Source of the DNA: Lamellibrachia columna
Lineage: Eukaryota; Annelida; Polychaeta; Sabellida; Siboglinidae
Direction of reading: 5' to 3'
Length of the DNA stretch: 64,000 nt
Assembly: GCA_963662155.1 (NCBI GenBank)
Contig: OY759263.1
Coordinates: 27,822,548 to 27,886,547 of the forward strand
How positions within the stretch are numbered: position 1 is the stretch's first letter; every line of letters starts with the position of its first letter. Under the pieces are notes generated by a model, which was not told where the DNA came from, made no database searches, and saw only the letters and a list, made by a program, of their open reading frames with translations. A program made the translations under genes and the position numbers. Below are positions 17,517 to 27,700 of this stretch, piece after piece.

Positions 17517-17803
17517 CAGGGGCGGATCTAGGCTTGTTGGCGGGGGTCTCAATCAGTCGTAGTCGTGTCATTCTACTTACGAACTGGGGGGGGGGGGGCG
17601 ACACAGGTGTCGTTCTACTTACATTAGGGTTAATATTAGCCGGCTGTTAATATTTCAGTGTTTACATTGACACTAGTTTCGATGTAGGCCTATATACGTG
17701 TTCCTTACTGTAATATTTGCCACGGACACAGGGGGGTCCTAACACCCCCTCCATGGCCTAGGGGGGTCTTGAAACCCCTAAGACCCCCATGGATCCGGTG
17801 ATG
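17517..17803 (+). mobile_element. Short hAT-like element, CAGGGGCGGATCTAGG end
   Basis: It starts CAGGGGCGGATCTAGGCTTG, and its inverted other end is CATCACCGGATCCATGGGGG. This CGGATC-type terminus is typical of hAT non-autonomous elements. Adjacent AT-rich bases (TAATAATA/ATAATATA) may be an imperfect target duplication. A diverged copy in the opposite orientation lies at about 2.32-2.61 kb. Confidence 0.65.
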
Positions 17804-19749
17804 ATAATATATAAAATACTTTTATTGCGCTAAAATCCTCGGGGGAACCCAAGCTCGACATTTGAAAAACATCTCGTAATATAAAAAAAAACCTTCTACA
17901 AAACGCACACAACCGTAAGGAGTGTCTCCGCCCGTATAAGACCGTCAACTTTCGATAAGAAATCCGTAAGACTTATAGGTGAACCATAAGAGTTGACACA
18001 TCTTGCTGGGATGCTGTAGCCAGGTGTGGAAGGTATTCGGCATCTCGTGGGATGCAACGCTCCTTTCCCTGACGACTGGGTCGAGAAGCAAAAATAAATT
18101 GCATACAAATATATCTCGCTTACGTCGAAAATGAAGCACGCGAAGAGAGAATAAGACCGCAGTCCAACAAAACGTTCTGTTTTCTAACAAAAGAAGCGGC
18201 AGACAAACTCAAATAGACTTGCACAAAAACGTAGTTACTTCAATGAATGTAGAGGTATGATGTTATATTCTAAGTTTACACGCGTAATGAAATATTTCAA
18301 TATTTGTTTTGCAACAGAAGTTCACTTAACATTATGTGTCAAGTAGCAACGTCACTTGTTTGGAATTTGACGTTTAAAGCAGGCTTATAAAAACGCAGTT
18401 GAATGCAAATGCTTCAATGTAGTCAAATGCAAATGCCAATGCCATTTTCCAGCATCGCATTCAAGTAGCACAACAAGTTTCAGGGGTCGGAGGGTCAGGG
18501 GTCGGAGGGTAAGGGAGTGCAAACAGTTTGGTCCTTAAGTGTCAACGTTACCGCTTTCTGGCGGAAAATACCGCTTAAATTCACGCTAAAATAGATTAGT
18601 CTATTGCACACGAGGCTATTCTAGACACATGTGCTATTTATTTGGGCTCAAATGATTGGACATTTCCTTGCGCGCGCGTTCATTGCGAATGAGATGTCAA
18701 GTAACTGTAGCGATATACAATGTCATATTAAACAACACGTTGCAAATCGACGAAAGTTGATTGGTGGAGGAAGTTTCCCGCTTTTCATGAGAACTTTTTC
18801 ACGAGCAGGTGTTGTGGTTGGTTTCGGGACCTTTAGCCCCACCCTCCCCTACCTGAACAGTTTTTTATGAGAATGAATGAATGTATTTGTAAATTGTGCT
18901 TTTCCTTATACAACTTTCTCTCAAACACAGCCGAGCTATACATTTTTACTCCTTCGTTGCCTTTACCATTGGAGTAACGAATACATGTAACAATCACCAA
19001 ATGAATTGAATCGTAAGGCGTAGATGAAAACAGTGCTGACACCTAGCGAATCCAATTGTTTGCACAAAAATCACCTTCGCCAATTTAGCAAGAACTGTAT
19101 AACAATACATGCCCGTCCTCACTGGAAGCTCGAACGAACCCCTCTTTTTTGGAGAATTGTGCTTATCTGTAACATTTTCCAGAAATCATCTCACAAATCC
19201 CCGGCTGATTGTGTACGCTCGAACCCTTCCCTTCAAAACCACGAGGATGGGCTTAAATTATTTGCCTAATACTGTATCAAATTAAATCGGTTAAAATTTT
19301 GAGAAACGGCTGTTAGCTGTGCATGTATTGTTATACGTAGGCAGATTCAACTGCCCTTGTACTGGTGCGTAGGGGAGGACGACGGAGCCATTGAAAACTT
19401 GGAACATAATAAAAATGCGATAATCATGGCAATAAACACGTATTTAATGACCGTATACATCTTATATGTCATATGTATATCACTAAAGTTACTTGATAAT
19501 AACATCATGTGATGTAGTGCGCGGGTTCGTTTTGGAAAATATCGCCAGCATTAGTCACGAAAAACGTACCCATAATCAATTATTTGAAGTATATTTCTTC
19601 TGCTTCTTGACGCCAATGTACAAATTCAGGTATACAGATGGTGTGTCTCACGGAATACACATGTGAAACGGTTAGTGCGTGTCTGTGTTATACATTATGG
19701 AGTTACATTATTATTTCCGACACATATCTGCAACAGAAGAGCCGAATCG
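17804..19749. other. Intergenic DNA, nothing recognised
   Basis: Short ORFs only. A doubled GGTCGGAGGGTCAGG motif is at about 18485-18510. No repeat family or exon was identified. Confidence 0.5.
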
Positions 19750-20660
19750 ACGCGCAAAAGTATTCAGAAAGGTTACTTACTAATGGAACAGATAAAAAAA
19801 TTACAGGATGATCTAGATAAATTAGTTAAATGGTTAGAAAAATGGCAAATGTGATTCAATTTTGGGAAGTGTAAATGTATACACATAGGACATAGAAACT
19901 TGGACGAAGAATATAAAATGGGGGATGCTGTACTAGGTAGAACCACACAAGAAAAGGACATAGGAGTCACATTTAGTGCTGACATATAAGTTTCTGAGCA
20001 ATGTGGGATTGCTGCTTCGAAAATAAATAAAATTCTAGGGCTAATTAGGAGAACTACCATGTATAAGGAGAAGGAGCTAATTGTACCCCTGTACAAAGCA
20101 ATAGTTAGACCACATTTGGAATAATGTATACAAGCATGGAGGCTGTATCGTAAAAAGGACATAGACAAGCTAGAAAGAATACAACGAAGAGCAACTAAAA
20201 TTATTCCAGAATTGAGAGACCTTAGTTACGAAAGTCGCTTATTACAATGTGGTTTGACAACACTAGAGACCAGGAGACTAAGAGGAGACCAAATAGAAGT
20301 GTTTAAAATAGTGAACGGTTATGATGATGTTGATAGGAATATGTTCTTCAAACTTAAAGAAGGCAGTAGAATCAGAGGACACAAAGCAGCATTAGTTAAG
20401 GAGCAGTGTAGGTTGGACATGAGAAAGTACTCTTTCTCACAGAGGGTGGTAAATGAATGGAACAATCTGCCAAATGATTGTGTTAATGCTAGTAGTGTGA
20501 ATATGTTTAAAAATAAAATTGACAGATATTTGATAAGGGCGAGCTACACATAGATGAGAAAATTGTAGGACTCTCGATAAGCCAATGGCTTCCATGTCCA
20601 CTTGCCATCTGGAACTTGTTGTTTGGGATGGCAATCTTGTTAAATCTTTTCAACGCTCTG
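19750..20660 (+). mobile_element. 5'-truncated LINE (Jockey/CR1-like group), 3' end of ORF2
   Basis: Degenerate reading through stops gives KLVKWLEKWQM, FNFGKCKCIHIGH, IGVTFSADI, KINKILGLIRRTTMYKEKEL, YKAIVRPHLE and DIDKLERIQRRATKI. An intact end at 20212-20553 follows (ETRRLRGDQIEVFKIVNGYD ... FSQRVVNEWNNLPNDCVN). This is the standard C-terminus of jockey/CR1-type pol. The 3' tail after the stop (ACTCTCGATAAGCCAATGGC, then TGGCAATCTTGTTAAATC) recurs at 25.4 kb. Confidence 0.82.
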
Positions 20661-20761
20661 TACTGCTATGTAGAATGAGGCGGCAAATATGCCTACGTCA
20701 TACGGGGTGGGGTCGCACACATCTTCGCTTGGATGCAGACTGTGCTTTTCATTGTGACGGA

Positions 20762-20800
20762 AATACTGTATGCACCCAGATTCTGGGTGCATACAGTATT
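20762..20800. repeat. 39-bp near-perfect palindrome
   Basis: Two 19-bp arms (AATACTGTATGCACCCAGA and its exact complement) are separated by one T. No terminator-like T run or coding context is present. It sits about 100 bp after the LINE 3' tail and 1 kb from the end of the CLCC1-like gene. Confidence 0.9.
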
Positions 20801-21786
20801 AGCTAATTACGATGTCATCCGGGCATTTGGCTAATTAATAAAACAGAGTTAACTTTTATCGGTTTATACGATGCAATTCGAATTAACTTGATTATATTGA
20901 CACAATTGTCCGAGTGAGAAGTTAAATCAGGCAAAACGTTTTTAGCGTAGCATTTCGATAATGACGCTGATTGACTGATGGGCTTCACAGGAACGCCTAC
21001 ACAAAATGGAGTGGTGACAACGGGTAACAACGAGACCACACCTCTGCTGCCAGACTCTCTTCTCGGCGGATTCACGAAGCCGAGCGAGAGTCAGATAAGC
21101 GAGACTAATGAAGGAACGACATATACCAAGTAGACTTATAAAATATACATTTATATATTAAAAACACATGCAGCTACATATCACATACATGTTCCTGTAA
21201 GAAGTTGAAAATATACAAACGATGCCAATGGAATCCCAAGTTCCTATTATGACCCACATCAGTAAATAGCAAAACCATGTCATGATTTACTCTGAATAAA
21301 AATAAATTAGTGCACAGCAATCCAATCAACACGTGGTGGACAAAGGTACCCAGTGCGTAATCGTTACTGTTATGCTGATAGCTCTGGGCTAAATAACAAG
21401 TTTGTTTGAGACTATGCATTGGTTCTGTGTATGCTGACCTCCCTCAATAGGTCAATTGTAGTCTAAGTTACCCCAATTTCATAGAACGGCACATGCACTT
21501 ATTGGTTGCACTGGTTAACATGTTATTCAAAGAAATGACCGGAATCTCCAACTTTTAGAACACATTCTGAGTAAACCACTGGTGTAATATTCGCTTTAAC
21601 TTCTCTGGGTACCGCAGTCCTCTCGGTCGAGTCTGATTCAGTCCACATGATGAACAAACAGCTGGACACATTTTCGCGTTATGCAATAACGAAACAGATT
21701 CACATCACAGTCAATTCTGGATTTCTCCACTATGCATAATAAAACACTTGAGTAAAAGCCACATCAACTGTGTACACAAGTCTAGT

Positions 21787-24700
21787 TCAGTGGTCCTTTA
21801 TAGCAGCTCGCTGGTTCTGACAACAGCAGGAGATGTTTGTTCTCTTCCCATGACTTCCATGCTCGATGCCCAAGAACGGCGATGAGATGCGGTATCCACA
21901 TGACATCAACATGAGGAGCACGATCAATGCGACACCAAATACAAAGACGATGGGTTGCCACTGGATTGGGAGTTTACCGAACAACTGCTGGAAAGACTGA
22001 CCAATCGCTGAGCTGAACTGCGGCATCAGGTCGGTGAACCAGCGTGTAAACACAGACGTCAGCACCTGTAGGTCAGAGATCAAGAGAAGCCTTTCGAAGA
22101 ATTTCTTAAAAGTAAATTTGGTGTGTATAGCATTAAAACTCCATTGATGATGCCCATCATGAATCAGGTTTGTTGATGTTTAAATCGTTCGTGTGTAAAC
22201 AGTTTGTTTAATAAAAATTATGTACTTTTATTAAAATAATCGAAAGAATTGAGTTTGATCGTTGGATTGGGTAACTTGTGAATGTGGAAATAGCCTTATG
22301 CTATAATTTATAGAGCCGGACCACTTTTGTCCTTTTTCTGTTAATTCTGACCGGAACCGGTAAAAAATAATTTAATAGTTTGTCAAATAATTTACCAAAA
22401 CTAAATAAAAAATGTATACAAGTAAATACTTGATAGGTTAATTTTCTTTGCAAGAGGAGTCTGAAATGAGACAAGGAAAAAATCAAACTGAGGAAGGAGC
22501 TTAAATAAACAAGTTAAAATTGGTAATGTTTTAATTCAATATTAGTCACAGCTAAATCAAACTGACTCAAACCTTTTCATCTGATTTAAGAATCATTTCA
22601 CAAATATATGTTTTATTTCTAGTATCATTATGCACCGCAAAGTTAAAATTTTACCCACTACATGTGGCATGCAAACACATCAAATATGTAACAACATTTT
22701 CACAAGAGAAAACAGGGACAATAACTGCTTTATTGTTAGAGATAGCTAAGAAATGTTGACATTTAAAAACAAAATATGCAATTAAGTTTGTGATTAAAAT
22801 TCATGGTACTATGACATCGTGTCAGTTCATTGGGAACAAAACTGGGACAGTAGTAAAATACAGTATAAAAGAATTCTATAAATTTTTAATTTAATGCATA
22901 TAATGTGAAAAGGAATGTGCACAGAGGTTGCTGTTACCACACACAGAGGTCACTGTTACCACACACAGAGGTCGCTGTTACCACACACAGAGGTTGCTGT
23001 TACCACACACAGAGGTCGCTGTTACCACACACAGAGGTCGCTGTTACCATACTCAGAAGTTACTGTTACCACACACAGAGGTCACTGTTACCACATACAG
23101 AGGTCGCTGTTACCACACACAGAGGTCGCTGTTACCACACACAGAGGTCGCTGTTACCATACTCAGAAGTTACTGTTACCACACATAGGTTGCTGTTACC
23201 ACCCACAGAGGTTGCTGTTACCACACAAAGACCAATAAATCTTCACATGTTATTTTAAAGTGAAATGTAACATTTTTCATTTATTGGTCTGTCAAATTCC
23301 AGTTTTATATAATTTCTGACAGTAAAATATATTGCAGCAATAAAGATTAAAACATATGAACTTTGAGATAAAATAAAGAGAACTGGGGTATTTTAATAAT
23401 ACGAAACCCCATATCAGTTAATCAATCAAATTTGGGGAACATTCCCTTTAAGATGACGTAATTTGCCCCACTGGTGTTCAATAACTTTTTTCATACACAG
23501 GATTCGACACTGCAATGAGTTTCAAAGAACTTTGGTAATTAGAAACACTACCCTAGCAAACAAATACGACCCTGGTAGTAATGTTGGAACGTACCACAGG
23601 CGGCGTGGCGTCCCAAACAGGGTCTACTAGCAACGCAAGATGGTATTTCTCACACGGATCCTGCTGGTCCCATGATACTAATGACAGTGTCCAGGTCTTC
23701 AATGTTTGCCACCACGACATCACATCAGGCTGGCACACCAGGGGCAAACCCTGCACAGAGAAGTAAGTCAGTAAATATGTTGTTATAATGGTAAACATTT
23801 TCATCTTGTTGGTGGAATAAATGACTATAATTTTTTTTCTACACAACTATTAAAATTAACTAATTTAAAATTTTCAGAAACTATCAGTCATCTTCTTTAG
23901 GAACTTAGTTCTTTTTCTGCTTGCCAAATGGGACAGTCTGCTTGCCATACCATCTGGTGAGCAGAAGAACTAAATCCAAGAATGCAGTTCCTAAAGGTAG
24001 TTGCTGAAATGTTGAAGTGAGTTAACTTTAATAGTTGAATAAAATAGAAAAGAAAATGTGTAATCATATTTTATTATAGTCTCATTCTACTGCTATGTCA
24101 CATGAGCAAATTTGATATTATTAAATTATTTTTTACTGGATCTGGTCAAAATTAGTTTTAACAAAATACATATTCTTTCATTTAAATTATTCACACACCA
24201 CAAATTTGAACAACAACGAACCTGATTTGTGATGGGCTGAATCAATTGAGGAGGGAGCTTACTAAGTAATCTTAGTATTTCAACGTGGGTGACTTTATTG
24301 TAAACTTACCTTAAACAAGACTGTAGCTTTCTTTGCTCTTTCAATCTGATAAATCCTGATGAACTCCCAAACATAGCTGATAATCAAGAATCCCAGTGTC
24401 GCGTAGAATGCATAGCGTTTCCAGTGACTTTGTGGATATGTGTCGTACTCATAAGGCTGTGAGCACGGGTACACATTTTTGCCTTTAGAATGTGTTTTTA
24501 AATTTTTACAAAATTTCCAACTTAGATAACAAACCAGAATAAGCAGTCCTGCTGTGCACGCTGTACGCAAGTTGAGAGAAGAATCCGGAAATATGTAAAA
24601 CATAGTTTTGAGGGAAATATTTACCAAAATGTGCCAGCATTTTAAAGACAGAATAATGAGATACTCAACAAAAGCAATCAAACATTCCAAAAGATATTCA

Positions 24701-27700
24701 AGAATTCCCAAGATAAAGTTGTCATTTTTATCTGGTTCGAATGGCCAAAATAGCAACCAGTGCTGGATGCTGTATCTTGGAGGGACGTCTTGTTTGTTGA
24801 AAACCCCTGAAAGAGAGATTCAGCAGTTACTACAATAATATACAGTTCAACACATTGGAACTGAGTTTAAATAATGGAATGTGGGGAAATACTTGTTAAC
24901 ATTATTAAGAAAGTTAGGATTTAAACTTAAAGGGAAAGAAATGCATGGTTTTGGGCCTATGTAAATATAAGAGTTACTAAAACATAACCATTTGCAACTA
25001 CAATTAAGAATATCATGCCAGTGGTTTACTAGGAAAACCTTGTTGAACACACAGCATCTTAATGTCATAGGTTGCACCATACTGTTAGATAACCCTGCAT
25101 CATGAGTGCCGTATTCTGGCAATATTCGTTCACCAAACGAAAATATATTTATAAACACCTATTCCTTTACTTACCAATAGGATATGGCCAACCCATTTGC
25201 GTGTAAACTCAACTAAACTTATCCTGTTCTGACTTAGCAGCTCTCTTGATTGAGAGTTTGCACTGCTTCTGTATACACCCACTGGCCCTTCGATTTTGGT
25301 TGAAAAAAGTGATTCATGATTGCACTGCTCCATTGCCTGAATGCCCCAACCCTTGTCGAAATGTTCCAACTGCTTGGTCGGGACTAATGGCTGGAAAGGT
25401 TGACACATATCTCAGGAGGGTGGGTTATAAGTAGATGAACATTGTTGGACTCTCGATAAGCCAATGGCTTCCTTGTCCACTTGCCATCTGGGCCTTTGGC
25501 TTGGATGGCAAATCTTGTTAAATCTTGTTAAATCTTGTTAAATGAATGCTCCATTGATTTGAATACAGTCAAACATATAAATAATTAAACTATGTATGTA
25601 GCTTTATTACACCTAAACAATGCTTCTGGGCCATTCCACGAAGTGGACAAACATCCAAAATTTAAATATAATTTATTCTATTAAATGTAATATTGTTCTG
25701 ATAGCCAATGTGCTAAAGTTCATGGATCTGAAAACCAAATTGCAATTGAAGCTGTTGCAAAAAAGATATCGCATGAACAGTAGACACCAATTATTTTGTC
25801 AAATAAATGCAATTATAACCTCATATGTAAAGCATCAATACATTCATTATATTTTATGCAAATGAATAAAACTTGCATACGTTTATTAACTTACCTAATA
25901 CTTAGATGGTACACCCATTAATATAACATGGTAATGTAATAGATTATTATTACTATTACATAGTTTCCTTTCTATTACTATTACATGCTGAAGCAATGTA
26001 ATATATTACCATTACATTTCAAGCTATTATATTTTCCATCGGTACTATTTTCTTTCAATTAAACATTTTACATACTTAATCACTTACAAAGATTCAAATT
26101 AACTGATGGGTGTATCGTCGATAGTAAGTGTACATTTTATGAAAAACTAACAACAAATACTTAGATGACAGTTTATACTTTATTTTGGAGGCAAAACAAC
26201 TTTACTTACAACTGTTACTATTACTTTGCTTTCTATTACAATTATATTGCATTATGCTCCATATATTACTGTTACTTGAACAATTGCAATCGTTTCAAAT
26301 CAGATAACTTTCATTTTACATATCCAAGGTGTGTTTAGTTTACCTGGTAGAGGCTTTCATCAACGTGTCACATTGATTTCATCAGTACCTATGACGCTTG
26401 AAACGATATGTGGACGATATGTGGACGATGTAATTTGCCTGGTACACAAGGGAAAGGCAAAGAAATTACAACAACACATGAACACTGTAGACCCCACAGG
26501 GAGCATCATTTTCACGCGGGAAGATGAAGAGAACAACAGCATGCCCTTCCTGGATGCGAAGTTCACCAGAAAGGAAGATGGCAGTGTAAAGTCTACAGTG
26601 TACAGGAAGAAGACGCACACCAACCAATACTTGAACTTTGCGTCCCACCACCCCAAACATCAGAAGTTAGGAGTGGTCAGAACCCTTATGCACAGGTGTG
26701 AGACGATAACTTCAGAGGAGGGGGACAAGAAGGAAGAGGTGGAACACTTGAGAGAAGCTCTAAGAGTATGTGGCTATCCGCCCTGGGCCTTGAACAAGGT
26801 GACAGATAGCTGTAAGAAGAAAAAGAACAAGAAAAAAACAAATGACAGAAATTACAGGAGCCAAGTAGTCATCCCATACGTAGAGGGGGTCTCAGAGAGA
26901 GTACACCGAGTACTGAAGAAATATGGAGTAGCAACAGCTATGCGTCCCCACACCACCCTCAGGTGCTTGTTGGTACATCACAAGGACAAAGTAGAGCTAG
27001 AAGAACAGGGTGAACTGGTGTACCAAATACCATGCAAGAACTGTGGTGCTGAGTACATTGGGGAGACAGGAAGACTACTAAAAACACGACTGGAGGAACA
27101 CAGAAAGGATGTAGACAACATGAAAAAAGAGAAATACACAAGGAGCAGGAAAAAAAGATTGATGTCTACCATCAATAAATCCGCCCTTACAGACCATGCG
27201 ACAACTGAAAACCACATCATAGACGGGGAGGGAGTGAACATTGTAGGCAAGGAACCCAACCGAAGAATCCGGCACATCAAGGAAGCCATCTGGATCAGAA
27301 AAACTAGAACACCCATCAACAGAGACGAGGGCAATTATGAACTGCCTCACGTGTACGATGACGTCATCAAGCGTCATTGATGAAAGCCTCTACCAGGTAA
27401 ACTAAACACACCTTGGATATGTAAAATGAAAGTTATCTGATTTGAAAATGAACTATCCTGAAGAATGTTCAGTAAAATTGCAATCGTTACTATTACATAT
27501 TACTATTATCCCAGGCCTGATGTAACGATACTTTGATACCTTAGCTACATGGCATATGCAGCCATTTTTTCCACAGCAGTTGTAGTTTGACACTGCGCAA
27601 GTCAATGCCGATCATGGGCATGACTTCAATCCTTTCACTGATCACATGACAAAGTTACACAATTTCACGGAGGCTGAAAGTCTTGATTTTTCAGCATTAC

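Noticed and set aside
22905..23258. Three overlapping 86-117 codon ORFs
   Set aside because: They are different frames of one 22-bp minisatellite in an intron of the CLCC1-like gene.
25177..25408. Minus-strand open segment ending in a good donor (CCTATTG/GTAAGT), considered as a CLCC1-like exon
   Set aside because: Its long open frame leaves phase 0, whereas exon 2 needs phase 1; the frame that would fit meets a TGA a few codons upstream. The signal-peptide exon joins exon 2 in phase without it.
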